Shown one piece after another: positions 55,601 through 63,744 of a stretch of DNA of 64,000 bases (position 1 is the stretch's first letter; each line of letters begins with the position of its first letter). Below the pieces are notes generated by a model. That model saw only the letters and a program-made list of their open reading frames with translations. It did no database searches and had not been told where the DNA came from. Source of the DNA: Alistipes sp. GTDB lineage: Bacteria > Bacteroidota > Bacteroidia > Bacteroidales > Rikenellaceae. The stretch lies in the NCBI GenBank assembly GCA_017517705.1, contig JAFWYM010000030.1, positions 1 through 64,000 of the forward strand, given 5' to 3'. A program made the position numbers and the translations under genes.

Positions 55601-56359
55601 CACCTTGCGCATAAGCTCGAGCGACTCCTCCATCTCAGCCTTCATAAACGACTCTTCGAGCGTGATCTCCTCGATATCGGTCGTAAACGTAGTATGGCGG
55701 CAGTGGTCGCTCCAATAGGTATCGAGGATGCGAAGCTCCGTCTCCACGGGGTCGCGACCCTCCTTCTTAAAGTAGTTGACAACCTCGCGGAGGTCGTCGG
55801 CATTCATCGCAAGACCATTAGCCTTGCAGTAGGGAGCCAACTCCTCCTCCTTCATCTGACGGAAGCCCTCCAATACAGCCACGGGCTTTACCTCCGCACT
55901 CTCCATATCCGAGAGAATCTCGAGGTTCTTCTTGCGCGACTCCACTGCGTTGATAAGGTACTTCTCGATGCGTGCCATAGCCTCTTCATCGACACTCTTG
56001 TCGAAGATATAGAGGCGCGACGACTTAATCTTAACCTCGGCATTAGGCTCAATCAGATGCACGCAGTCTACAGCCGAGGCTGCACGCTGGTCGAATTGAC
56101 CCGGGAGAAACTCCACAGCCAACGAAGGCATACCCTCGGTATCGCACGCATCAGTAACAAGATCGGTGACAACCTCGCCAAAGACACTATAGCGGCTCTT
56201 CTCGAGAAGCTCATCCGAGAAGCCAAAGAGGTCATACACATTAACATAGCGTAGGTGCTCGATATTTAGACCCAAGTTCGTGTTCAGCTCCTTACGCAAC
56301 GTCTCGGCCTCGACCTGAAAACGTGAATATTTCTCAACAAATATACGACGATTCTTCAT
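52652..56359 (-). CDS. purL: Phosphoribosylformylglycinamidine synthase, single-chain
   Basis: The 1,235-residue protein is the long, single-chain form used by Gram-negative bacteria: an N-terminal PurS-like region, two PurM-like halves (YWSDHCRHTTF, FKNETHNHPTEIEPFGGA, SIGGKDSMSG) and a C-terminal glutaminase (about 970-1,235: PGTNCDYDTARAF, LGICNGFQAL with the nucleophile cysteine). Accordingly there are no separate purS or purQ genes. It follows purE by 32 bases. Confidence 0.97.
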   Translation of the reverse strand: MKNRRIFVEKYSRFQVEAETLRKELNTNLGLNIEHLRYVNVYDLFGFSDELLEKSRYSVFGEVVTDLVTDACDTEGMPSLAVEFLPGQFDQRAASAVDCVHLIEPNAEVKIKSSRLYIFDKSVDEEAMARIEKYLINAVESRKKNLEILSDMESAEVKPVAVLEGFRQMKEEELAPYCKANGLAMNADDLREVVNYFKKEGRDPVETELRILDTYWSDHCRHTTFTTDIEEITLEESFMKAEMEESLELMRKVRRELNRENKSLCLMELATIGARYLKKQGKLDDMEQSEENNACSIFVNVDVDGVMERWLLQFKNETHNHPTEIEPFGGASTCLGGAIRDPLSGRSYVYQAMRVTGAGDIYKPVDQTMEGKLPQRIISTKAAAGYSSYGNQIGLATTHVREVYHPDYVAKRLEVGAVVGAVKAENVRRESPAPGDVVLLLGGRTGRDGVGGATGSSKEHTLSSLEECSSEVQKGNAPEERKLARLFRRGDVTRLIKKSNDFGAGGVSVAIGELTDGLDIYLDRVPTKYDGLNFSELAISESQERMSVVVERKDVEAFMALCHEENVEVTYVADVTDTRRMRMFWGDKVVVDLSRDFIDSAGAKHYTKACIGAVEDKDPFERCVEGATTTKRMKANLADDNVVSQKGLIEMFDSTIGASTVLMPYGGRTQTTETQVSVQKLPVGGGYTNTASIMAYGYNPYIAKWSPYHGAAYAVVDACAKVVAAGARYDNMRFSYQEYFERMTDTKSWGKPLAALLGALKMQVELGLPSIGGKDSMSGTFRDINVPPMLMAFGITTVDARTVISPEFKRGGHKLYVIRHTPEANYMPSTEQLKKNFTFVSDKIMTGDIVAAYAVGFGGVAEAVSKMSFGNRVGAALECDEQMLYNLSYGSIVVEARRTLNFTAAELIGKTVDEEAIFVNGTRLPLDELLEANTVRYTAVYADRGKAGEPTRVSDGRLHAKEYQGERVDKVRVYIPVFPGTNCDYDTARAFERAGAEVEISVFKNLTGEDVLRSIEEMTACIGRCHIMALAGGFSAGDEPDGSGKFIANVLNNKSVADAIHALLDRGGLMLGICNGFQALVKSGLLPYGRLGMVTKASPTLFRNDINRHISQVVSTRVGTVASPWLQSFEVGDIHSIAVSHGEGKFVVSDELAEELFRNGQVAFQYVDSEGRPTTDSPYNPNGSSFGIEGIIDPTGQILGKMGHTERYERDLMKNIYGEKVQDIFSNAVNYFMKR

Positions 56360-56391
56360 AAATCAATAGTTAGTCGTTAGGGGTTAGTACT

Positions 56392-56859
56392 CTACAACTC
56401 AGCCTCGAGAACCTTCTCGGTCTGCGCCTTGCGGAAGGCTACGAGACGCTCCTCGAGAGCCTTATCCGTGAGGGCGAAGATTGACGCTGCGATGAGTGCA
56501 GCATTCTTAGCTCCATTGATTGCCGTGGTAGATACGGGGATACCACCGGGCATCTGCACAATAGAGAGCAATGAGTCCATACCTCCAAGCGCCGAGGTCT
56601 TGATGGGCACGCCGATGACGGGCACCGTTGTGAGTGCCGCCGTAACACCGGCAACGTGAGCAGCACCACCGGCACCCGCGATGATGGCACCAATGCCACG
56701 CTCACGAGCCGTAGTTGCATACTCAAACATCAAGTGGGGCGTACGGTGAGCACTGATTACGCGCTTCTCGTACTCGATACCCAACTCCTCCAAAGTCTCA
56801 ACTGCGGCCTTCATCACATCCCAGTCGCTCGTCGAACCCATAATAACTGCTACTTTCAT
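56392..56859 (-). CDS. purE: N5-CAIR mutase PurE
   Basis: The 155-residue enzyme has MGSTSDWDVM (phosphate binding), VISAHRTPH and GAGGAAHVAGV, the pattern of class I PurE, which normally needs PurK. No purK is found in the window, so it must lie elsewhere or bicarbonate chemistry is used differently. It is the first coding gene of the purine operon and starts only 36 bases past the terminator of the upstream RNA, with no separate promoter visible in that gap. Confidence 0.94.
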   Translation of the reverse strand: MKVAVIMGSTSDWDVMKAAVETLEELGIEYEKRVISAHRTPHLMFEYATTARERGIGAIIAGAGGAAHVAGVTAALTTVPVIGVPIKTSALGGMDSLLSIVQMPGGIPVSTTAINGAKNAALIAASIFALTDKALEERLVAFRKAQTEKVLEAEL

Positions 56860-56895
56860 AATCTCGATAATTTATTATTAATTTACACTTACTTT

Positions 56896-56936
56896 CAAAA
56901 ACAAAAGACCGCCAACACCTTATGTATCAGCGGTCT
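56896..56936 (-). terminator. Intrinsic terminator just upstream of purE
   Basis: Arms AGACCGC and GCGGTCT are followed on the minus strand by TTTGTTTTTG. It ends the upstream RNA or acts as an attenuator for the purine operon. Confidence 0.75.
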
Positions 56937-57117
56937 ACAATCTACCATTCTATATCATTCGCCACATGGACAGCCACAATATATGCGTCCGTGCACTCAC
57001 TCCCCTGCTCTCGACAAGGCGCCATCATCGAGCCCTGCATAGCGAGCCCGTGAGCCATCAACTCGCGCACATTTGCTGAGGTTGTCTGTCGGGGGTATGC
57101 ACCGTAGTAATTCATAC
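56896..57117 (-). ncRNA. Structured RNA upstream of purE (6S-like or attenuator leader)
   Basis: About 220 bases with their own promoter and terminator. The transcript can fold into one long interrupted rod. Pairs seen, from the outside inward, are GACAG with CTGTC, ATGTGCG with CGCATAT, CTCAC with GTGAG, and an apical CTCGA with TCGAG. An open bubble of about 11 and 8 bases lies between the second and third helices. Rod shape, central bubble, size and pur-gene neighbourhood recall 6S RNA (cyanobacterial 6S RNA lies next to purK). The alternative is a purine-operon attenuator, since purE has no other visible promoter. A 57-codon open frame from an ATG at the likely start site also runs through it. 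Confidence 0.5.
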
Positions 57118-57120
57118 CGA

Positions 57121-57151
57121 CAAAGGTAGCATTTATTTCGCAATTAGAAAA
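57121..57151 (-). promoter_or_regulatory. Promoter of the purE-upstream RNA
   Basis: TACCTTTG (57,121-57,128 on the minus strand) with TTTT at the -33 position 19 bases upstream. Transcription should begin at about 57,115-57,118. Confidence 0.65.
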
Positions 57152-57196
57152 GTGCCCGACACACTTTTTTCAACTTTTTTTTAACAATCTTCGCTC

Positions 57197-57787
57197 TCAG
57201 CTCATAACCTCCTCACGACATACTCTGCGCCAACGCATATATCCCGCCACAGCAAGGATGCAGTAGACCAGATATAGGCCAGCAGTAATGGGTATTCCCT
57301 TATAGAGGTAGAGACCTACGCTTATCATATCGACAACGAGCCATACGAGCCACTGCTCCACCAACTTACGCGATAGCATCCACATAGCCACAACGCTCAA
57401 GGCGGTGGACATTGCATCGAAGAGCGGCACCGTACTGTCGGTAAACTCCGTGAGTAAGAAGTATATCGCCACATGTAACACACCATAGACCGACACAAGC
57501 GGAAGAATCCACGCAACAGGGGTGTGCTGTATGCGTACAGAAGTTTTGCCCTCAGACTGGGACTTAGGCTTACGCCTCCACACCGCAAGGCCATAAACAG
57601 CAGCAAGAACATAGTATAGCTGCATCGCTGCATCGGCATAGACTCCCTCCGTAAGGTATAGCGTGCCATGAACCATAGGCATGATAGCACTCACCACCCA
57701 TAGCCAAATATTCGCCTTATACTCCAACCATAGGTATATAAGTCCAAGCGTCGCGCCCACGATTTGCAATATACAAGACCAATCCAT
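57197..57787 (-). CDS. pnuT: PnuC-family thiamine transporter (PnuT type)
   Basis: The 196-residue membrane protein shows PnuC-family organisation with about seven helices, a YLWLEYKANIWLW segment near residue 18 and LVEQWLVWLVVDMISVGLYLYKG near 140-165. PnuC proteins carry vitamin precursors by facilitated diffusion. Its position 3 bases after a TonB receptor gene behind a TPP riboswitch points to thiamine as substrate (PnuT) rather than nicotinamide riboside. Confidence 0.85.
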   Translation of the reverse strand: MDWSCILQIVGATLGLIYLWLEYKANIWLWVVSAIMPMVHGTLYLTEGVYADAAMQLYYVLAAVYGLAVWRRKPKSQSEGKTSVRIQHTPVAWILPLVSVYGVLHVAIYFLLTEFTDSTVPLFDAMSTALSVVAMWMLSRKLVEQWLVWLVVDMISVGLYLYKGIPITAGLYLVYCILAVAGYMRWRRVCREEVMS

Positions 57788-57790
57788 CGC

Positions 57791-60034
57791 TTAGAAATTA
57801 ATTGTCACATTAGCCAAAAAGTTGATAGGCGCCTGCGGGAAGTAGAAAGCCTCATCGTAGCGCTCGCCATCCCACATGTATGAATAGCCATAACCATTTG
57901 ACTCATAAAGGGTAGAAAATAAGTTTTCGATACGTAGACCGAAGCGCACGGAGCCCACCGATTGTCTCCTAAGCGTGTAACCCAAATCGATATTCGTAAC
58001 GCAGTAATCGTCGAGCGACAAAGCCTCTATCTCGTTATTGGTAAAATACTGCTTACCAACATATTGCGTGCGCCACACAGCGTCGAAGCCGCCAATATGG
58101 AAGTCGGCAGACACGGCACCCATAACCGACGGAGAGTATGATATAGTCATCGTACCGAGGTTTTGGCCAAAAGTTGGACTATCCTTCAACTGGTCGACAT
58201 AGTCCAAAATCTTATTCTGCGACAGCGTAGCATTTGCAGATAGAGTGAGCCATTTTGTTGTCCGCCACGAGGCCATAATCTCCACGCCACGACGGAAGCT
58301 ACGCTCCACATTCGTATTCAGTGCATCGTCGCCATCATTGACCATACCGGTGGCCACCAACTGGTTGTGATAGAACATATAGTATAGGTTTACACCAACC
58401 GTTAGTTGAGGTGCCACATAGGTATATCCCACCTCCACATCCGTGAGTCGCTCCGGCTTGGGATAGCTATCGTCTGCAGCAAACATATGACGATCGGTGA
58501 AGTCCGAGCGCGTAGGCTCGCGATGGGCTATGGCTGCCGATGCGAAGAGGTTATGACGATCGATAACATAGCTGAGGCCTAAACGAGGATTAAAGAAGTT
58601 ATATCTCTGGTCTACGTCTATGGGCTGCATCGTGACACCCTCATCGCCCCATATAGCGTTATCGTTAGTACCCCATGCCTTATAGTGGACATAGCGATAC
58701 TGCACATCGCCAAAGAGATTTACCCTTCCGCTCGCACCGCTATATACCTCCCAGTCGGCACGCGCAAAGATATTGGCATCCTGCTTTGCCACATCGTTAT
58801 CGTACCAACGCCCAGCAACAGCACCACTATCGAGGCCATCAACCCACGACAACGTGCCCCAGTGCGGACAGGTATAGTAACTCCACGACCCACCGAACGT
58901 AAGATCGAGAGTTGCGGTATTGTACGTAGCCGCACCATTCAAGCCACCGAGGTGGTTACGCATAACCTTACTACGTATAAGGTCGGCCTGCTCAATGGTT
59001 GTATTTAGGTTGGTATATCCCGCAAGCCACGCATCGTCCTTATACTGGTTGTAGTAGCCATAGCCGTATGTATAGAAGAGCGTAGCGGCCAACTGCCACT
59101 CACGGCTGAAGCGATGGTTAACAACGAGTTGATTGTTCAGTTGCAGGTAGTTATCTGTCTCATCGTCGTAGTAGTCCACATGTGTACCATCAGCCAACAC
59201 GTAGGGGCCATCCGACGTAACATACTGACCCGAGGTGTGATACCTACGACCATAGAGTCTCATATCCTCCTGCGACACGCCATTATAGGTAAGATAGGTC
59301 TTGGCCACACCACCAAACGAGAGCAACTTAACCTTCGTATTTGAGGCATAGTAGCCCGCCTGCAGCATATAACTCTTCAGATCCGTTGCGCCACGCTCGA
59401 TATAACCATCGGAGCCGATATGCGTAAGTCGAGCATCCACCACCCAGTGGTCGCGCATGAGACCCGAGGATATTTGTAACGCCTGCTTGTTGGTGTTATA
59501 GGAGCCATAGGAGAGCGACGCCGAGCCACCAAAGTCGGTCGTGAGGGCATCGGTAGTCATCGACACAGAGCCACCAAAAGCGCCCGTACCATTTGTCGAG
59601 ACACCCGCACCGCGCTGCACCTGCACGCTACCCACCGACGATATAAGGTCGGGCGTATCGTACCAATATACTGAGTGCGAGTCGGGGTTGTTCATAGCCA
59701 CACCATTGATGGTCACATTTATGCGCGTAGCATCCGTACCACGCAGACGAATAGAGGTGGCGCCAATGCCTATACCCGTCTCATTGGTCGCAATCATCGA
59801 GGGTGTCAGGGCTAATGCCGTAGGCAAATCCGTGCCATAGCTGCTGCGCACGATGGCCTCCTTCGTAAGGTCGTCGTATGCCACAGGCGTGGTAGCCTTA
59901 GCCCCCGTGGTTGTAATCTCCACAAGCTCTACCTCATAAATCTTTGTTGTGTCCAAGCGCTCACCGATAATCTGAGCACACGCGGCCGCATGAAAAACAA
60001 ACATAGCGGCAAGGAATAAAAAAAACCTTTTCAT
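57791..60034 (-). CDS. TonB-dependent outer-membrane receptor, thiamine uptake
   Basis: The 747-residue protein has a signal peptide (residues 1-20), a plug domain (about 45-170, with LRGTDATRINVTINGVAMNNPD) and a 22-strand barrel ending in the aromatic ANVTINF. It imports a substrate across the outer membrane with energy from TonB. The TPP riboswitch directly upstream and the PnuT gene downstream indicate thiamine or a phosphate ester as cargo. Confidence 0.9.
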   Translation of the reverse strand: MKRFFLFLAAMFVFHAAACAQIIGERLDTTKIYEVELVEITTTGAKATTPVAYDDLTKEAIVRSSYGTDLPTALALTPSMIATNETGIGIGATSIRLRGTDATRINVTINGVAMNNPDSHSVYWYDTPDLISSVGSVQVQRGAGVSTNGTGAFGGSVSMTTDALTTDFGGSASLSYGSYNTNKQALQISSGLMRDHWVVDARLTHIGSDGYIERGATDLKSYMLQAGYYASNTKVKLLSFGGVAKTYLTYNGVSQEDMRLYGRRYHTSGQYVTSDGPYVLADGTHVDYYDDETDNYLQLNNQLVVNHRFSREWQLAATLFYTYGYGYYNQYKDDAWLAGYTNLNTTIEQADLIRSKVMRNHLGGLNGAATYNTATLDLTFGGSWSYYTCPHWGTLSWVDGLDSGAVAGRWYDNDVAKQDANIFARADWEVYSGASGRVNLFGDVQYRYVHYKAWGTNDNAIWGDEGVTMQPIDVDQRYNFFNPRLGLSYVIDRHNLFASAAIAHREPTRSDFTDRHMFAADDSYPKPERLTDVEVGYTYVAPQLTVGVNLYYMFYHNQLVATGMVNDGDDALNTNVERSFRRGVEIMASWRTTKWLTLSANATLSQNKILDYVDQLKDSPTFGQNLGTMTISYSPSVMGAVSADFHIGGFDAVWRTQYVGKQYFTNNEIEALSLDDYCVTNIDLGYTLRRQSVGSVRFGLRIENLFSTLYESNGYGYSYMWDGERYDEAFYFPQAPINFLANVTINF

Positions 60035-60057
60035 ACTTTAAAGTTAATTAAGTTGAA

Positions 60058-60212
60058 AAGGGGCTCAAGATTGCCTTTCCCGGTCTCAGCATTACCCGTA
60101 TCCGGTACAATGGGTTTAATCTCAGCCACTACACTTCACTACCGTTTGTTTCGTGGCTGAAGCCAACAAAGTCGCCTCGTTTCGCACGGAAAGTGAAGGA
60201 GTAGCACCCCTT
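60058..60212 (-). promoter_or_regulatory. TPP riboswitch
   Basis: On the minus strand a THI-box is visible: closing helix AAGGGG with CCCCTT, the conserved GGCTGAGAT, then ACCC, then CGGATACGGGTAATGCTGAG and CGGGAAAGGCA. The P3 arm is long (about 60 bases), as often in Bacteroidetes. Closing helix P1 ends 24 bases before the TonB receptor ATG, so binding of TPP probably blocks translation or transcription there. Confidence 0.93.
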
Positions 60213-60221
60213 ATGTGAGGG

Positions 60222-60229
60222 CAAAGATA
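60222..60229 (-). promoter_or_regulatory. Promoter of the thiamine uptake operon
   Basis: TATCTTTG on the minus strand, about 10 bases before the first riboswitch helix. The -33 region is weak. Confidence 0.6.
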
Positions 60230-60332
60230 CGAAAAATTTCAATTCGTAATGAGTAATTAGTAAATTTTTAATTAGCAATGATTATTTTCCATCGTAACGA
60301 GCCATGTCCTACACCTAATTAAAGTCTCACGT

Positions 60333-60363
60333 GTTGCAATCTCACCAATTTTTTATACCTTTG
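60333..60363 (+). promoter_or_regulatory. rpe operon promoter
   Basis: GTTG at -33 and TACCTTTG (60,356-60,363) 19 bases downstream; rpe starts 40 bases further. The interval 60,235-60,332 is A+T-rich and empty. Confidence 0.7.
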
Positions 60364-60402
60364 CAGAAATATATAAATAAAGCCTAAAACAACCTAAATA
60401 GT

Positions 60403-61056
60403 ATGAGAAGAATTATTGCTCCGTCGGTACTCTCTGCCGACTTCGGGAATCTCAACCGTGACATGGAGATGCTTGATCGCTCACGTGCCGAGTGGGTACA
60501 TGTAGATGTTATGGATGGCGTCTTTGTGCCCAACATATCGTTCGGCTTCCCACTTATGAAGCCACTACGCAAGGGTACAACGAAGGTGCTCGATGTACAC
60601 CTTATGATCACAGCACCAGAGAAGTACGTAGAGCGCTTTGTGGAGGCTGGTGCCGACTACGTCACATTCCACTATGAGGCCACAGAGAACATACAAGAGT
60701 GCATAGATCTCATCCGCAAGGCTGGAGCTAAGGTGGGCATATCGATAAAGCCGGGCACCGAGCCCGACGTCCTCGACAAGTGGCTCACACAGCTCGACCT
60801 CATCCTCGTAATGAGCGTAGAGCCGGGATTCGGAGGTCAGAAGTTTATGCCCTCGTCTATCGCCAAGTGCGAGTATCTCAGTCGCAAGAAGGAGGAGCTC
60901 GGCCTCGACGACCTCATCATCGAGGTTGATGGTGGCATTTCGGCATCGAACTCACGTCTTCTGTTCGACGCGGGCGCCGAGGCCCTTGTTGCTGGCAGCT
61001 CGGTATTTGGAGCCCCCGACCCCGAGCAGGCAATTATAGATATGCTTAACTCGTAA
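60403..61056 (+). CDS. rpe: Ribulose-phosphate 3-epimerase
   Basis: The 217-residue TIM-barrel enzyme starts IIAPSVLSADFGNL and contains HVDVMDGVFVPNISFG, DVHLMI, MSVEPGFGGQKF and VDGGIS, with the metal-binding histidines and aspartates of the family. It interconverts ribulose 5-phosphate and xylulose 5-phosphate. First gene of a plus-strand operon. Confidence 0.96.
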   Translation: MRRIIAPSVLSADFGNLNRDMEMLDRSRAEWVHVDVMDGVFVPNISFGFPLMKPLRKGTTKVLDVHLMITAPEKYVERFVEAGADYVTFHYEATENIQECIDLIRKAGAKVGISIKPGTEPDVLDKWLTQLDLILVMSVEPGFGGQKFMPSSIAKCEYLSRKKEELGLDDLIIEVDGGISASNSRLLFDAGAEALVAGSSVFGAPDPEQAIIDMLNS

Positions 61057-61061
61057 CACAG

Positions 61062-62990
61062 ATGATATCGCTCGACAACCTAAGCATAAGCTACGGAGGG
61101 TGGACGCTCTTCGACGGCATATCGTTTATGATAAACCCCAAGGATCGCATAGGCCTCGTGGGTAAGAATGGTGCCGGAAAGACAACACTACTACGCGTAA
61201 TCACAGGCGAGCAGCAGCCCACCGAGGGTGCTGTGACCATAAATGGCGAGTGTACCATAGGCTACCTCCCGCAGCAGATGCGCGTGGCCGACACCACGAC
61301 ACTCGTAGCCGAGACCGCCAAGGCCTTCGACGAGGTGCTACGCATCGAGGCCGACATCGAGCGTCTCACAAAGGAGATAGCCTCACGCACGGACTACGAG
61401 AGCGACGGGTATGCCGAGCTGATACATCGTCTCAACGACGCCAACGACCGCTACCATATCCTCGGTGGCGACACGCGCGATGCGGACATTGAGCGCACAC
61501 TCCTCGGCCTCGGCTTCAAACGCACAGACTTCGAGCGTCCCACGCGCGAGTTCTCGGGAGGATGGCGCATGCGCATCGAGCTGGCAAAACTCCTACTACG
61601 CAGACCATCCATCTTCCTCCTCGACGAGCCCACAAACCACCTCGACATCGAGAGCATACAATGGCTCGAGGAGTATCTCAAAAACTACAATGGCGCCGTG
61701 CTCCTCATATCGCACGATAGGGCCTTCCTCGACAACGTGACAACACGCACGGTGGAGCTATCGTTAGGCAAGATATACGACTACAAGGTTCCCTACTCGA
61801 AGTATGTCGTCCTGCGTGCCGAGCGTCGCGAGCAGCAGATGGCAGCGTACGAAAACCAGCAGCGAATGATCGAAAAGACCGAGGAGTTTATCGAAAAGTT
61901 CCGCTATAAGCCCACGAAGAGTAATCAGGTGCAGTCGCGCATCAAGCAGCTCGAGAAGATCGACCGCATAGAGGTCGACGAGGAGGATCTATCGCGTCTG
62001 AACATCAAGTTCCCGCCCGCGCCACGCTCGGGACAGATTGTTGCCGACATCAAAGGTGTGGGCAAGGCCTTCGGCACGAAGCGCGTATTCAGCGATGCTG
62101 AGTTTACCATCGAGCGCGGACAGAAGATAGCCCTCGTGGGGCGTAACGGCGAGGGTAAGACCACGCTTGCACGCATGCTTATCGGCGAGCTCGACCCCAC
62201 AGAGGGAGAGATCAAGATTGGCGCCAACGTCAATATAGGCTACTACGCACAGAATCAGGACGACCTCATGGATGGTGAGTTCACCGTATTCGACACCCTC
62301 GACAGAGTTGCCGTGGGCGATATACGCACACGCCTCAGAGACATCCTCGGAGCCTTCCTCTTCCGTGGCGAGGATATAGACAAGAAGGTCAAAGTACTCT
62401 CGGGTGGCGAGCGCTCACGCTTAGCCATGGCACGTCTGATGCTTGAGCCCTACAACCTCCTTGTCCTCGACGAGCCCACAAACCACATGGATATGCGCTC
62501 GAAGGACATCCTCAAGAATGCCCTACAGAAGTATGACGGCACGGTGGTGGTTGTGTCGCACGACAGAGAGTTCCTCGATGGTCTTGTGGAGCGCATATAT
62601 GAGTTTCGTGATGGTGGCGTGAGGGAGTATCTTGGCGATATTTGGTACTTCTTGGAGAAACGCAAGGTGGAGTCGCTACAAGATATTGAGCGCCACGATA
62701 AGCCTACAACAAAGGCTGAGGAGAGCACCACAAATGGTGGCAAGCAGAGCTACGAGCAGAAGAAGGAGCAGGAGAAGCTACTGCGCAAGCTACGCAAAGC
62801 TGTGGAGACGATTGAGGCGGAGCTCGAGGCCGTGGAGAAGGAGATTGCCGCCTACGACTCGCGCTTTGCTGTGGCTACGGAGTACAATGCCGACGACTAT
62901 GCCAAGTACGATGCACTGAAGGGTCGCTACGACCACCTTATGCACGAGTGGGAGAAGGCATCTTATGAGTTAGAAATTAGTAATGAGTAA
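61062..62990 (+). CDS. ABC-F family ATPase
   Basis: The 642-residue protein has two ABC domains in one chain: Walker A GLVGKNGAGKTT and LVGRNGEGKTT, signature FSGGWRMRIELA and LSGGERSRLAMA, and Walker B LLDEPTNHLDIES and VLDEPTNHMDMRS. A linker coiled coil joins them and a C-terminal coiled coil (about 560-640) follows; there are no membrane helices. This is an ABC-F translation factor that acts on the ribosome, close to the Uup/YdiF subgroups. A resistance role is not indicated. Confidence 0.9.
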   Translation: MISLDNLSISYGGWTLFDGISFMINPKDRIGLVGKNGAGKTTLLRVITGEQQPTEGAVTINGECTIGYLPQQMRVADTTTLVAETAKAFDEVLRIEADIERLTKEIASRTDYESDGYAELIHRLNDANDRYHILGGDTRDADIERTLLGLGFKRTDFERPTREFSGGWRMRIELAKLLLRRPSIFLLDEPTNHLDIESIQWLEEYLKNYNGAVLLISHDRAFLDNVTTRTVELSLGKIYDYKVPYSKYVVLRAERREQQMAAYENQQRMIEKTEEFIEKFRYKPTKSNQVQSRIKQLEKIDRIEVDEEDLSRLNIKFPPAPRSGQIVADIKGVGKAFGTKRVFSDAEFTIERGQKIALVGRNGEGKTTLARMLIGELDPTEGEIKIGANVNIGYYAQNQDDLMDGEFTVFDTLDRVAVGDIRTRLRDILGAFLFRGEDIDKKVKVLSGGERSRLAMARLMLEPYNLLVLDEPTNHMDMRSKDILKNALQKYDGTVVVVSHDREFLDGLVERIYEFRDGGVREYLGDIWYFLEKRKVESLQDIERHDKPTTKAEESTTNGGKQSYEQKKEQEKLLRKLRKAVETIEAELEAVEKEIAAYDSRFAVATEYNADDYAKYDALKGRYDHLMHEWEKASYELEISNE

Positions 62991-63008
62991 ATTCGCAAAT
63001 AGTAATTA

Positions 63009-63740
63009 ATGGAAAATATTATCTTCGGTATTCGTCCCGTGGCTGAGGCTATCGAGGCACGCAGGCAGATAGAGCGCATATACATAAAGAAGGGGGCTGA
63101 TGGTCAGCTTATGACCGACCTTAAGGATCTCATGGCTCGCCACCGCCTACGCTGGCAGGAGGTGCCCATCGAGAAGCTCAACCGCCTCACACGTGGCAAC
63201 CATCAGGGCGTCGTGGCACAGATTGCCGCCATCGAATATGTTGAGCTCACGGATATCCTCGAGCGCGTACCCGAGGATGAGACACCGTTAATCATTGTCT
63301 TCGACGGCGTCACCGACGTGCGTAACTTCGGAGGCATAGCCCGCTCGGCAGAGTGTGCCGGTGCTCACGGCCTCATCACACCGCTTAAAAACTCTGCACC
63401 CGTAAATGCCGATGCCATACGCTCCTCGGCAGGTGCCTTGAACAACATCCCTGTATGTCGTGTGGGCTCTATCCGCAATACACTTAAGACACTGCAAACC
63501 GAGGGTTTCCAGATTGTTGCCGCAACAGAGAAGAGCAACCGTCTGCTCTACGATGCCAACTTTACGAAGCCCACGGCCATAGTTATGGGTGCCGAGGATA
63601 AGGGCATATCGAAGGAGGTTATGAAGCTCTGCGACGAGCAACTCGCCATACCCCTTATCGGCCGCACCGAGTCGTTGAACGTATCGGCTGCTGCCGCCGT
63701 TATGCTCTTCGAGGTTGTACGCCAGCGTATCGGCGACTAA
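63009..63740 (+). CDS. rlmB: 23S rRNA (guanosine-2'-O-)-methyltransferase RlmB
   Basis: The 243-residue SpoU/TrmH-family enzyme starts IIFGIRPVAEAIEA with a substrate-binding domain (about 1-75). The knotted domain carries DGVTDVRNFGGIARSAECAG, AIVMGAEDKGI and IPLIGRTESLNVSAAAAVMLFE. The layout fits RlmB, which methylates G2251 of 23S rRNA. Confidence 0.88.
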   Translation: MENIIFGIRPVAEAIEARRQIERIYIKKGADGQLMTDLKDLMARHRLRWQEVPIEKLNRLTRGNHQGVVAQIAAIEYVELTDILERVPEDETPLIIVFDGVTDVRNFGGIARSAECAGAHGLITPLKNSAPVNADAIRSSAGALNNIPVCRVGSIRNTLKTLQTEGFQIVAATEKSNRLLYDANFTKPTAIVMGAEDKGISKEVMKLCDEQLAIPLIGRTESLNVSAAAAVMLFEVVRQRIGD

Positions 63741-63744
63741 GCCT

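Noticed and set aside
56942-57115. 57-codon open frame starting at the predicted transcription start upstream of purE
   Set aside because: It has no leader or ribosome-binding site, no recognisable motif, and the same bases form a long paired rod. I treat it as RNA first and mention the frame only as an alternative.
57197-57787. PnuC for nicotinamide riboside
   Set aside because: The TPP riboswitch and TonB receptor in the same unit favour thiamine; no NAD-salvage gene is nearby.
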